The notes beneath the pieces were generated by a model, which saw nothing but the letters and a program-made list of their open reading frames with translations, had not been told where the DNA came from and made no database searches. Shown here piece after piece: positions 37,935 to 49,268 of a DNA stretch of 64,000 bases. The stretch's first letter is position 1; every line of letters begins with the position of its first letter. The stretch covers positions 62,001 to 126,000 of the forward strand of contig NW_026063240.1 in assembly GCF_024362695.1 (NCBI RefSeq). The letters run 5' to 3'. The DNA comes from Pectinophora gossypiella. Taxonomy: Eukaryota > Arthropoda > Insecta > Lepidoptera > Gelechiidae. The translations under genes and the position numbers were made by a program.

Positions 37935-38053
37935 TCTATACTTATAATAAATCTGTAGAGAGGTCAATTCTGTACATTAAATATTTTTTCAAAATAACTA
38001 TCAGGGGGTGATAAGTGATCGATACTGATGCCAAAAATGCAATCAGTAAAATT

Positions 38054-38134
<81 letters not shown>

Positions 38135-39248
38135 ATGTTCCTTATAGAAACAAAAACTACTGGACGGATTTTAATGAAACTTGGTACAATTATTCTTCAC
38201 ACTCCTGGACAGGTCATAGTGTACTTTTCATCACGCTACAATCAATAGGAGCAGAGTAGTGAAGGGAAATCCGTTTGTATGAAAAATCTAAACCACTCAA
38301 GTTAGACGTTTGAAATTTGGCATGCAGGTACCTTAGATACCGTAGAGGTGCACTAATAAAGGAATTCCCGAAATTCCTACGGGAACGGGAATTAGCGGGA
38401 AAATCCTTTTGTATGAAAAATCTAAACCACTCAAGTTAGACTTTTGAAATTTGGCATGCAGGTACCTTAGATAACGTAGAGGTGCATTAAGAAAGGAATT
38501 CCCGAAATTCCCACGGGAACGGGAATTAGCGGGAAAATATTTTTGTATGAAAAATCTAAACCATTCAAGTTAGATGTTTGAAATTTGTCATGCAGGTACC
38601 TTAGATACCGTAGAGGTGTACTAAGAAAGGAATTCCCGAAATTCCCACGGGAACGGGAATTAGCGGGAAAATCCTTTTGTATGAAAAATCTAAACCACTC
38701 AAGTTAGACGTTTAAAATTTGTCATGCAGGTACCTTAGGTATCGTGGAGGTGCACTAAGAAAGGAATTCCCGAAATTCCCACGGGAACGGGAATTAGCGG
38801 GAAAATATTTTTGTATGAAAAATCTAAACCATTCAAGTTAGATGTTTGAAATTTGTCATGCAGGTACCTTAGATACCGTAGAGGTGTACTAAGAAAGGAA
38901 TTCCCGAAATTCCCACGGGAACGGGAATTAGCGGGAAAATCCTTTTGTATGAAAAATCTAAACCACTCAAGTTAGACGTTTGAAATTTGTCATGCAGGTA
39001 CCTTAGGTACCGTGGAGGTGCACTAAGAAAGGAATTCCCGAAATTCCCACGGGAACGGGAATTAGCGGGAAAATCCTTTTGTATGAAAAATCTAAACCAC
39101 TCAAGTTAGACGTTTGAAATTTGGCATGCAGGTACTTTAGTAAACTTAAAGCTTAGTTGCAACAGGATATTACAAAATTCCCACGGGAACGGTAGTTAGC
39201 GGGAAAATCCTTTTGTATGAAAAATCTAAACCACTCAAGTTAGACGTT
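37935..39248 (+). mobile_element. Helitron Hel1, copy 4, 5' part
   Basis: TCTATACTT start at 37935, (TCTG)n at 38056-38134, about six 134-bp units, and one diverged unit (GTAAACTTAAAGCTTAG). It breaks off at about 39248 where the sequence turns into its own reverse complement. The base before the start is T rather than the usual A. Confidence 0.88.
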
Positions 39249-39561
39249 TCAAAAGTCTAACTTGAGTGGTTTAGATTTTTCATACAAAAGGATTTTCCCG
39301 CTAATTCCCGTTCCCGTAGGAATTTCGGGAATTCCTTTCTTAGTGCACCTCTACGGTATCTAAGGTACCTGCATGCCAAATTTCAAACGTCTAACTTGAG
39401 TGGTTTAGGTTTTTCATACAAAAGGATTTCCCTTCACTACTCTGCTCCTATTGATTGTAGCGTGATGAAAAGTATACTATGACCTGTCCAGGAGTGTGAA
39501 GAATAATTGTACCAAGTTTCATTAAAATCCGTCCAGTAGTTTTTGTTTCTATAAGGAACAT

Positions 39562-39594
<33 letters not shown>

Positions 39595-39713
39595 AATTTT
39601 ACTGATTGCATTTTTGGCATCAGTATCGATCACTTATCACCCCCTGATAGTTATTTTGAAAAAATATTTAATGTACAGAATTGACCTCTCTACAGATTTA
39701 TTATAAGTATAGA
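39249..39713 (-). mobile_element. Helitron Hel1, copy 5, 5' part, inverted
   Basis: Mirror orientation, with 5' end AAGTATAGA at 39705-39713 followed by T and a short (CAGA)n at 39562-39592. It is fused to copy 4 at AGACGTTTCAAAAGTCT, where TTT/AAA microhomology marks the joint. Two 5' parts face outward. Confidence 0.88.
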
Positions 39714-39760
39714 TTAGTTTCATAAAATTATTGCCAAATGAGGTATATAATATTAAAATA
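39714..39760. other. 47-bp spacer between Helitron pairs
   Basis: AT-rich. It may be part of the disrupted recombinase element, since it could read ISFIKLLPNEVYNIKI, but this is too short to decide. Confidence 0.4.
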
Positions 39761-40372
39761 CTAGCTTTTGCCCGCGACTTCGTCCGCGTGGCGTGTTATA
39801 ATCTTGTTGTTGTTGTGTTAGAGAGATCTTTGTGTGTGTGGGAGTGCATATCAAATTTCAAGCATCTAACTTATGCAGTTTAGATTTTTTCATACAATTT
39901 TTTTCCCAATAACTCCAATTTTTCAAAATACAGCCAAAAATAAACTTTATATTTACTAAAGTATGCATGCATGCTAGATTGAATCAATTGATTGAATTGA
40001 TTTTTTTTTAATTGATTGTTCATTGAGTTTTAATTTTAATACACACTTCCTCTCTTCCCTTCAACGTTGCTGTGCCCTACAGGGTCCATGTTTTAGTTCC
40101 TATGCCTATGTAACACCCCATTGTACTACATGGAATGCAATAAATAATTTAATTGAATTGAATTGAAAACATCTATCTTACGCGGTTTCGATTTTGTCAT
40201 ACAAATGTTTTTTCCCGCTAACTACCGTTCCCGTGGGAATTTTGTAATATCCTGTTGCAACTAAGCTTTAAGTTTACTAAAGTACCTGCATGCCAAATTT
40301 CAAACGTCTAACTTGAGTGGTTTAGATTTTTCATACAAAAGGATTTTCCCGCTAATTCCCGTTCCCGTGGGA
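39761..40372 (-). mobile_element. Helitron Hel1, copy 6, 3' part, inverted
   Basis: Begins with CTAGCTTTTGCCCGCGACTT, the mirror of the Hel1 3' end including the hairpin, after an A at 39760. Runs through the shared AATTGAATTG block and a diverged unit to about 40372, then meets copy 7 head to head. Confidence 0.88.
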
Positions 40373-41255
40373 AAAATCTAAACCACTCAAGTTAGACGTT
40401 TGAAATTTGGCATGCAGGTACTTTAGTAAACTTAAAGCTTAGTTGCAACAGGATATTACAAAATTCCCACGGGAACGGTAGTTAGCGGGAAAAAACATTT
40501 GTATGAAAAAATCAAATCTAAATAAAAGGAGAAACTGACTGACTCAGTGACTGACATATCAACGCATAGCCTGAACGGCTAAATGTAGGCATTTGAAATT
40601 TGGAAGGGACATAGCTTAGGTACCGTAGAGGTGCACTAAGAAAGGAATTCCCGGAATTCCCACGGGAACGGAAATTAGCGGGAAAATCCTTTTGTATGAA
40701 AAATCTAAACCGCTTAAGTTAGACGCTTGAAATTTGGCATGCAGGTACTTTAGTTAACTTAAACCTTAGTTGCAACAGGATATTGCAAAATTCCCACGGA
40801 AACGAGAGTTAGCGGGAAAAAAACATTTGTATGAAAAAATCGAAACCGCGTAAGATAGATGTTTTCAATTCAATTCAATTAAATTATTTATTGCATTCCA
40901 TGTAGTACAATGGGGTGTTACATAGGCATAGGAACTAAAACATGGACCCTGTAGGGCACAGCAACGTTGAAGGGAAGAGAGGAAGTGTGTATTAAAATTA
41001 AAACTCAATGAACAATCAATTAAAAAAAAATCAATTCAATCAATTGATTCAATCTAGCATGCATGCATACCTTAGTAAATATAAAGTTTATTTTTGGCTG
41101 TATTTTGAAAAATGAGAGTTATTGGGAAAAAAATTGTATGAAAAAATCTAAACTGCATAAGTTAGATGCTTGAAATTTGATATGCACTCCCACACACACA
41201 AAGATCTCTCTCTTATATAACACGCCACGCGGACGAAGTCGCGGGCAAAAGCTAG
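40373..41255 (+). mobile_element. Helitron Hel1, copy 7, 3' part
   Basis: Plus orientation, from GAAAAATCTAAACCACTC to GCGGGCAAAAGCTAG at 41255, followed by T. It contains the GACTGACTCAGTGACTGAC segment and the shared 190-bp block. Together with copy 6 it makes an inverted pair with two 3' ends facing outward and no 5' end. Confidence 0.88.
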
Positions 41256-41377
41256 TAAAGAATAAAAGCAGGATATAGAAACAAGTGCATAGGCGAAAAA
41301 CTTGTTTTATTAAGAATCAAACTCGCTTATTTGTATAGAAAAAGAAAACAATAAAATACCACGTATATATATAGGAA
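41256..41377. other. 122-bp spacer
   Basis: AT-rich sequence between Hel1 copy 7 and Hel2. Probably the broken recombinase element, but not recognisably coding. Confidence 0.4.
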
Positions 41378-41540
41378 CTAGCTGGTACCCGCGACTTCGT
41401 CTGCGTACTTTTAATTTGAATATTAAGGATTATATAAAAGGAACGGTATAGCATGTGATTAAAAGAGAGTAAGTAGGTATATTTAAAAAAAATAAAAAAT
41501 ATCTGTTTACAGTCGTTATAAAGTACCTATGTATTCCATT

Positions 41541-41726
41541 CTTATCTTATTTAGCCTATACGATCCCACTGCTGGGCAAAGGCCTCCCCTTGATTTTTCC
41601 ACTCCTCTCGACTTTGTGCGATCTCCGGCCAATCCTTGCGATAAGCATTGAGGTCGTCACACCATCTTTTACGCGGTCTACCTCGACTTCTAAGCCCGCC
41701 CTGAGGTATCCAGGTGAGGTATGAGG
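41541..41726 (-). mobile_element. RTE-type LINE 3' fragment inside Hel2
   Basis: 186 bp with 11-bp target duplication TGTATTCCATT (41530-41540 and 41727-41737). It encodes RGRPRKRWCDDLNAYRKDWP and REEWKNQGEAFAQQW, the RTE C-terminal tail. The second Hel2 copy lacks it and shows the empty site at about 62331, which proves the insertion. Confidence 0.92.
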
Positions 41727-41807
41727 TGTATTCCATTGAGTGGCAGAAATTACCTAGGAATATTTATCGGTCCCTTATGTCCAAGACACTTACAGGGGTC
41801 AGCGTCA

Positions 41808-42065
41808 CGTTGTGTACAAAAATATTTTAAAATGACCTAATTTAAAACTTTTTTGTACACAACGTTTGCTATTTTGTTATTATTTGTTAAAATGTAGAAA
41901 TTGTTTGGACTCGACACTCGCGAGCAGGCCACGTATACACCACGTGCGCTCCCCCACCACAAGACAGCGCCGTTGACTGCCGCCACACTTCGGCGAATGT
42001 GCGCGACGACGAACGACGACCGACGGCAGTGGCGGCGATGCAGAGTATTCGTTAAAAGGAACTTT
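41808..42065. other. hairpin and GC-rich island in Hel2
   Basis: A 15-bp inverted repeat ACGTTGTGTACAAAA (41808-41822, mirrored at 41851-41865) precedes a GC-rich stretch (41910-42050) rich in CG and ACGACG. Also present in the second Hel2 copy. It may be a captured host fragment. Short frames on both strands match nothing I know. Confidence 0.5.
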
Positions 42066-44103
42066 ATCTACAAAAGCCAAATTTTTTTAACTTGATACAC
42101 CCAAAACTACTAAATATCATGTTCCTAGGTTCAGTGGTTAATATTTTGTATACAAAAAGTTTGGCTTCGTAGTTCCCGTTCCGAATCCGTTCCGTTCCGT
42201 TCGAATTTCGGAAAATCCGTTTGTTGAAAAACTCTGCACATCCTAAGAGACCTACGTATCAAGTTTCATGGTTTTATCTTCAAAAATGACGAATACCCAT
42301 ACAAACATTCAACCCGTATTTCACCCCCATACTGGTAAAAATTTCAAAATGCTTGAACAAACGATTTTTTGTTTGTTATTTAGTGCCTAAACACAAAATT
42401 TAATATTTTTATCTTGAAAAATGACGAACCTCATAAAAAATTTCAACACCTATTTCATCCCCTCAAAGATCGAATTTTCAAAAACGCTTTAACAAATTGT
42501 TTTTTTATTTCTTATCAAGTTCCTAAATATAAAGTTTCGTGGTTTTATCCCCAAAAATGACGAACTCCCATACAAACTTTCAACCCTCATTTCACCCCCT
42601 CACTGGTCGAAATTTCAGCAACGCTAGAACAAATGTTTAATTATTTTTTATCAAGTGCTTAAATATAAAGTTTCATGGATTTATATTTTAAAATTAAAAT
42701 ATCCCATACAAACTTTCAACCCCTATTTCAATCTCTTCGTCCCTTCTTTTCGCAATAAAAGGTATCCTATTTTCTTTCTCAGGGTCTAAAGATTGTCTGT
42801 GCCAAATTTAATCAAAATCGGTTGAGAGGTTTAACCGGGAAAGCGTAACAGACAGACAGACAGACAGAGTTACTTTCGCATTTATAATATTAGTAAGGAT
42901 TATTTTCCCTCGTTAAATAGTAAACAAACTAAGTGTAGGTGTTATAATTTCGTTGACGAACTGATTACCTATCCGTTTCTTTGTCTAAAATGAGTATTAC
43001 CGTATTACTATGATTGATTACTGGGCTTAAAGTTCGTATAAATGTCTATCGAATTACCTCCTCAAGTTTAAAGCGTAGCTAGTCATGTAGTACTATATTA
43101 ATTATGTGGTGTAAGTAATTAGATTTTATCTGTATGTAATGTAACAGTCAGTTGAATAAAAAAACTTATACAAATCAGATCAATTAATTGGCGTAATGTG
43201 ATTCTAGAAAGAGTTTTAATGTTAATAGATAGCTAGCTATAGCTATGTGTAGGTTCCTGTAGGAATGAGATATAACTGTTTAATAAAGACAGTTGCATCA
43301 AAATTTTATCATAAATTCCCTAAATTATGGCGCCTACCTACCCTCTAAGTTAGAAAAGTGATCAAATACTAACTTGAGGTCACTCAGTTTAAAAAAAAAC
43401 ATCGAAATCATTCCAGTAGCTATGGCGTCATGCGCTTCTTGACACGATCACGAAATCTAGATTTCCGCGGGAATGAGGTATTTTCCCGCCATAAAAAGTA
43501 GCCTGTGTCCGTGCCTAAGATCCTATCTTTAAATTAACCAAGTCTTATAAAATTCCGTTCAGACGTTAAGGCGTGAATGAGGCAAACTTTTAAAACAAAC
43601 AATTAAAAATCACTAACCTAGTTTTCTGTCTACTGCCTACGCCTTAAGTACGATAGCATAAATATTAATAGGCCATATCCTTTTCTAGATTACTATCTAT
43701 CAGCTAACTAAATTTCATCAAAATCCGTTGAGTCGTTTAGGCATGATAGACAAAACTCCCAGCAAAAACCATAAAAAAATAACTAACTCAATTCAGTTTT
43801 CTGCCTACTTCCTACCCCCTAAGTACGATGACGTGATCAATTTGATCGTACAACCGTTTTTAGATAACCAACTATTACCTTACTAAATTTCATTAAAATC
43901 CGTTCAGCCGTTTAGACGTGAAAGAGCAAAAGTCCCAACAAAAACGACTACAAATCACTAAATCAATTTAGTTATCTGCCAACTGCCTACCCCCTAAGAA
44001 CGATGGCGTGATTATTTATAGCCTATGACCATTTCTAGGTTATCATCTATCACCATACCAAATTTCATCAAAATCCGTTGAGCCGTTTAGGCGTGAAAGA
44101 GTA

Positions 44104-44140
<37 letters not shown>

Positions 44141-44171
44141 GTTACTTTCGCATTTATAATATTAGTATGGA

Positions 44172-44544
44172 TTTGGCCGGATAAGTATATAATCATTATC
44201 TAAATATTAAACTATTAATATTCACACCATTGCGGGCTAACAGTACCGATAAGCTGTTCATAAGTTATAGGAAGCCACACAAAAGTGTAGGCTCACAAAC
44301 ATTAGCTCATTGGGTAAAAAACGTGTTAAGCAAGAGCGGGGTTGACACGTCGGTGTTCAGCGCCCACAACACGCGGCACGCGTCTACATCTGCTGCACGC
44401 CGCGCCGGCGTCAGCCTAGACGTAGTCCGTAGGGCCGCAGGCTGGAGTAATACCTCAAATGTATTTTTAAAATACTACAATCGAGATATTGTGCCTACAG
44501 ATTGTAATGATAGTTTTGTTAATTCTTTATTTAATCAAGAATAA
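44172..44544 (+). pseudogene. tyrosine recombinase (DIRS-like), C-terminal piece
   Basis: The open frame reads RANSTDKLFISYRKPHKSVG, SQTLAHWVKNVLSKSGVDTS, FSAHNTRHASTSAARRAGVS, DVVRRAAGWSNTSNVFLKYY and NRDI. It has the catalytic H-x-x-R (HNTR, codons 44365 and 44374), the W of AAGW in the usual H/W position, and the nucleophile Tyr in KYYNR (44476). It ends at TAA 44542-44544. This is the C-terminal half of the recombinase begun at 37639. The stretch of about 100 residues between the first Arg and this part is missing or decayed, so the gene is dead. Confidence 0.8.
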
Positions 44545-45119
44545 CGAGAAAGTTTATTTTGTTCCTTTCGTTATTAGGTACTTAGTGTAATGAATTACCT
44601 ATATAAAACTTATATACCATTATATAAAATATATACCATAATAGTTATTGTCAATTAAGAGTCATTTAGTTGTTTTTTGAGAATATTATAATAATAAACC
44701 AGAATTATTTAATAGAAAAATTTGTTTCTGTTCAAATCTTATAAATGAAAATTTTTTGACGCTCTGAACATCTGCATGTAAGCTAATCATCTTCGAGAGA
44801 GATGCGAAGTATAATTTAGAATCAAACGAACTTACCTGTGAAGTTCGATTTCTAATTACACGAGTATCTCAAACGAAGATGATTACTCCCACTGAAAGGG
44901 CGTGTAAATAGCCCAATCTTGGGTGGGTGATTTACCCTAGTAAAATTTTTAAGATTATGTGGATTGCTTCAAGTAACACAAACAGACTCACCTGCTTTGA
45001 CAAAGTGCCGCCTTCTAGCTGCAGGAGGCGAAGATTCGACTCCTCTTCAAAGTAATTTTAAAGAAAACTCGTCGCACAGTCACAGCGAGTCACAGCGTGG
45101 AAGTCGGTGACGAAAAATT
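44545..45119. other. probable 3' region of the DIRS-like element
   Basis: No coding sequence. It contains an inverted pair TAATCATCTTCG / CGAAGATGATTA (near 44783 and 44874), with GTTCGATTTC and a GAACTTACCTGTGAAGTTC hairpin between. DIRS-like elements end in inverted or split repeats, so this may be a terminal repeat, though I cannot confirm it. A tRNA-like fold lies at 44995-45052. Confidence 0.4.
44995..45052 (+). other. tRNA-like hairpin set
   Basis: 58 nt. CTTTGA at the start pairs with TCAAAG at the end, CGCCT with AGGCG in the middle, and AGATTCGACTCC resembles a B box. It is too short for a normal tRNA and lacks a D arm. Possibly a decayed tRNA or a tRNA-derived SINE. Confidence 0.25.
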
Positions 45120-45248
45120 TCATTTTATTTTATTTTATTTGGGTAGCTTACAGCCTTTTTTACAAAATGAATACTTATAAATACAAACAAATGCCAATGA
45201 AAAGCTACCACAAGTGAACATTAAACATTTTAAAATGTCCATACAGAC

Positions 45249-46398
45249 TCAGATACAGCCAGAAATTAAATTAGGTTCCTTGGTCAGCAAGGTTTTTACA
45301 CTTTGAACGCTACCGCTAAATAGGTCAAAGCGAGTATCGGTATTAAGCTTATTAACTAATCTTAATGTTCTAGGTAAGAAGCTATTGATTCTATAATTAG
45401 TGCGACAAGGAGGAACATGAAGCAAAGTATTATGTCGCAAAATTCTATTAGGGATTCTAAGATTGATCATACTGAGGAGATCAGGACAATCAACTTTACA
45501 TTGTGCCACTTTTAGCAGAAACGATACATCAGCAATCGACCGCCGTAAATTAAGTGGTAAAAGGTGAAGTTTATGGCACATCTGGACATTACTCAAGTCG
45601 GTGTAATTTAGATGAAACTTATAACTAAGGAAACGAATAAACTTTTTTTGAATTTGTTCAATACAGTTACGATATTTATCGTAACCTGGGTTCCATATTT
45701 GGGAGGCATATTCAAGGTGGCTTCGCACGTATGCACAATAAATAATTTTGATAGTTTTCATCTTTTTGAATGATTTTGATATCCGTTTTACAAATCCAAG
45801 TGCTTTGTAAGCTTTATCCACGCATAAATTAATATGTTGGTCGTATTTCAATTTACAATCTAATAATACACCTAGATCTTTAACAGTATCCGTATGATCA
45901 ATATACTTACCATTCAGCTGATAACTATTCATAAAAGTAATTCTCTTCCTAGTAAAACTTATTGAAAAACATTTCGATACATTTAAGTCTAGCTTGTTGT
46001 CGATGCAATAGTTCTGAAGCCTATTAAGGTCATCTTGTAAAAGTTGCGCATCAGATGGACCGTTGACAATTCTATAAATTTTCATATCATCCGCAAAAAG
46101 TAAAAACTGCGAATTTTGGAAACAGCATACGACGTCATTTATAAAGATGGCAAACAACAAAGGACCCAGCAAGGAACCTTGCGGAACTCCAGAGGGAACA
46201 GACAGCCATGATGATGAGTAACCATTAAACACAACTGACTGTGTTCTATTCCGAACATAAGAGCTAAACCATCGAAACAAATCGCCCCTTATTCCCAGAC
46301 CAATAAGTTTCAAAAGCAGTAAGTCATGATCAATGCGATCAAATGCCTTGCTGTAGTCCGTGTATACAGCATCTACTTGGTTGCCAGCGATAATATTT
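45249..46398 (-). CDS. LINE-H ORF2, RT C-terminal part
   Basis: From the duplicated NIIA at the insert: NQVDAVYTDYSKAFDRIDHD (motif A), SGVPQGSLLGPLLFAIFIND (motif B), QFLLFADDMKIYRIV (catalytic box), KDLGVLLDCKLKYDQHIN, the thumb and the C-terminal domain (YASQIWNPGYDKY, EQIQKKFIRFLSYK), to a natural stop at 45249. The frame is intact. It joins 46664-47998 upstream once the SINE-like insert is removed. Confidence 0.88.
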
Positions 46399-46663
46399 AC
46401 ATACATACATAAGATCACGCCCGTAATCCCTAATGGGGTGGGCAGAGCCACAAGTAATCAAAGACAACTTGCAGCCACTGTTGATACGAAGTCCAAAGAT
46501 GGATATGATGAACCTTATGGTGATAAGGGATCAGCCTATCGCCCGTAACATTAGTCCATCATGTTAGAGGACACAATCCCTCTGTCGGTTTTTACGACAT
46601 GCCCGGGAAGAGAAGCAGCTGAACGTGTTCTATGTTTTTTATATGCTCCCAGAACAGCATAGA
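46399..46663 (-). mobile_element. SINE-like retroposon in LINE-H ORF2
   Basis: 265 bp flanked by a perfect 13-bp duplication AGCGATAATATTT (46386-46398 and 46664-46676). Read on the minus strand it ends in ATGTATGTATGT, a short tandem tail. The segment GATCACGCCCGTAATCCC resembles a retroposon common in moth genomes. It splits RT just before motif A. I could not see clear Pol III promoter boxes, so SINE versus LINE fragment is open. Confidence 0.8.
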
Positions 46664-47998
46664 AGCGATAATATTTGAAGTGACAAACTCATCAAGAATG
46701 GCTAGGTTTGAGACTGTTGACCTACCTCTCAAAAAACCATGTTGCTGTGATATAAATACGTGTTTGATACAGCTATAAAGTTGATTAAAAATGATCCGCT
46801 CAAAGACTTTAGCTATCAAGCACAGTTTCGAGATAGGTCGGTAATTTTCAACCATAGTTTTAAGATCCTTCTTGTGAATTGGAGTAATAAACGCAGACTT
46901 CCATATCAATGGCACAACACCCTCGACAATTGATCGTTGAAAAAGTATACTAATTGGTACTGAAATCGCATCAGCACAATTGACCAAGAACAAGGCTGGC
47001 AGAAAATCAGGACCTGCGGACTTACTCATATCCAGTACCTTGAGGTAGTTTGCTACCCGTAGTTGGTTGATTTCAATATTAGAAATGTCACAGGGTGTAC
47101 ACGGAAATAGAGTTTCATCGGGCAAGTTAGAAGTATTAATGTTAACGTTAAGAAAAGTAGACCCGAAATAAGTGGAGAAGAATTCACTTATCTCTTGTCC
47201 CGAGTTACTAGAATCAGAGGAGTACGACATTTTAGCTGGATAAGAACTACTCCCGCGTTTACCCTTGACATAAGACCAAAACTGTTTAGGATTAGATGAA
47301 ATAGCTTGCTCCACTGAACCAATATATTCCCGGTAACATCTCACCTCCGTTATTTTAACCCTATCACGCAATAATTTAAATATGTTCTCATCAGATTTGT
47401 TGTTATAAATTTTATATTTAGTTAAGAATTTAAACTTTTCCCTAATCATTTTTATGAGTGAGGATTTGTACCAGGGAGGATACGAACGTCGTCTAGTTGT
47501 ACGCGTTGGTATAAACTGATCACGAATCTTATATGTGATTTCATAAAATTTTGCAATCGCATCATCAACCGATCCTTGACGGAGTACAGTATGCCAATCA
47601 GTACTTGTTAAATGGCTACATATTTGCTCGTAATCAGCCCTGCGATATAAATAGTAAGTACGCTTTGGTACTTCTAGTGGATCTAGATCAACAAAAGATG
47701 GTTGGATAACCAGGGACTTGTGGTGGGGATCTTCTTTTACCAGAGGATCATGGCATTCGGTAACAGAAACAGTACTTGTGCAAAGAACTAAGTCTAGGAT
47801 AACATTATTGTGATTGGTATGGCAATTGAACTGTTTTAAACCACAGTCATAAATGGTCTCAACAAATAATGTTGCTATGTCTGTCGATATATTTGTCGGT
47901 CTCAGGCCAATGTCAGATGGACACCATAAAATTTCAGGTAAGTTAAAGTCGCCCAATATTAAGTACTCACCAGAGTTTAAACTGCTTATTTCCTTTAA
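46664..47998 (-). CDS. LINE-H ORF2, endonuclease end and RT start
   Basis: Continues from the Helitron with LKEISSLNSGEYLILGDFNL (catalytic Asp of the endonuclease). Next are PHHKSLVIQPSFVD, the linker QFWSYVKGKRGSS, and the first RT motifs SAGPDFLPALFLVNCADAIS, SAFITPIHKKDLKTMVENYR and QQHGFLRGRSTVSNLAILDE. It runs into the SINE-like insert after SNIIA. The last residues read past that point are insert, not LINE protein. Confidence 0.88.
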
Positions 47999-49104
47999 CT
48001 AGCTTTTGCCCGCGACTTCGTCCGCGTGGCGTGTTATATAAGAGAGAGATCTTTGTGTGTGTGGGAGTGCATATCAAATTTCAAGCATCTAACTTATGCA
48101 GTTTAGATTTTTTCATACAATTTTTTTCCCAATAACTCCCATTTTTCAAAATACAGCCAAAAATAAACTTTATATTTACTAAGGTATGCATGCATGCTAG
48201 ATTGAATCAATTGATTGAATTGATTTTTTTTTAATTGATAGTTCATTGAGTTTTAATTTTAATACACACTTCCTCTCTTCCCTTCAACGTTGCTGTGCCC
48301 TACAGGGTCCATGTTTTAGTTCCTATGCCTATGTAACACCCCATTGTACTACATGGAATGCAATAAATAATTTAATTGAATTGAATTGAAAACATCTATC
48401 TTACGCGGTTTCGATTTTTTCATACAAATGTTTTTTTCCCGCTAACTCCCGTTTCCGTGGGAATTTTGCAATATCCTGTTGCAACTAAGGTTTAAGTTTA
48501 CTAAAGTACCTGCATGCCAAATTTCAAACGTCTAACTTGAGTGGTTTAGATTTTTCATACAAAAGGATTTTCCCGCTAATTCCCGTTCCCGTGGGAATTT
48601 CGGGAATTCCTTTCTTAGTACACCTCTACGGTGTCTAAGGTACCTGCGTGCCAAATTTTAAACATCTTACTTGAATGGTTTAGATTTTTCATACAAAAGG
48701 TATTTCCCGCTAATTCCCGTTCCCGTGAGAATTTTGGGAATTCCTTTCTTAGTGCACCTCTACGGTACCTATGGTACCTGCATGCCAAATTTCAAACGTC
48801 TAACTTGAGTGGTTTAGATTTTTCATACAAAAGGATTTTCCCGCTAATTCCCGTTCCCGTGGGAATTTCGGGAATTCCTTTCTTAGTACACCTCTACGGT
48901 ATCTAAGGTACCTGCATGCCAAATTTCAAATGTCTAACTTGAGTGGTTTAGATTTTTCATACGAAAGGATTTCCCTTCACTACTCTGCTCCTATTGATTG
49001 TAGCGTGATGAAAAGTATACTATGACCTGTCCAGGAGTGTGAAGAATAATTGTACCAAGTTTCATTAAAATCCGTCCAGTAGTTTTTGTTTCTATAAGGA
49101 ACAT

Positions 49105-49149
<45 letters not shown>

Positions 49150-49268
49150 AATTTTACTGATTGCATTTTTGGCATCAGTATCGATCACTTATCACCCCCT
49201 GATAGTTATTTTGAAAAAATATTTAATGTACAGAATTGACCTCTCTACAGATTTATTATAAGTATAGA
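47999..49268 (-). mobile_element. Helitron Hel1, copy 8, complete
   Basis: Minus orientation. CTAG (mirrored 3' end) at 47999-48002, and the mirrored 5' end AAGTATAGA at 49260-49268, between A and T. (CAGA)n of 43 bp at 49105-49147 and about three 134-bp units, fewer than in copy 1. Removal restores LINE-H ORF2 exactly (NNFLIK joined to LKEISS). Confidence 0.93.

Larger units (their letters stand above)
41378..44171 (-). mobile_element. Helitron Hel2, chimeric, complete copy
   Basis: Minus orientation. The 3' end is the mirror of GTCGCGGGTACCAGCTAG (CTAG at 41378-41381), and the 5' end is the mirror of TCCATACTAATATTATAAAT (ends 44171). It lies between A and T. A second 5' terminus (TCCTTACTAATATTATAAAT) lies inside at about 42880-42897, again preceded by a (CAGA)n tract, so the element is a fusion of two 5' modules with one 3' end. 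It contains repeats of about 135 bp (42260-42800) and of about 175 bp with AAAATCCGTTGAGCCGTTTA motifs (43550-44100). No protein gene. Confidence 0.88.

Noticed and set aside
41880..42095. Frames of 64-66 codons on both strands in Hel2, repeated at 62475-62690
   Set aside because: They overlap on opposite strands, show no family match, and are kept only because the two Hel2 copies are nearly identical.
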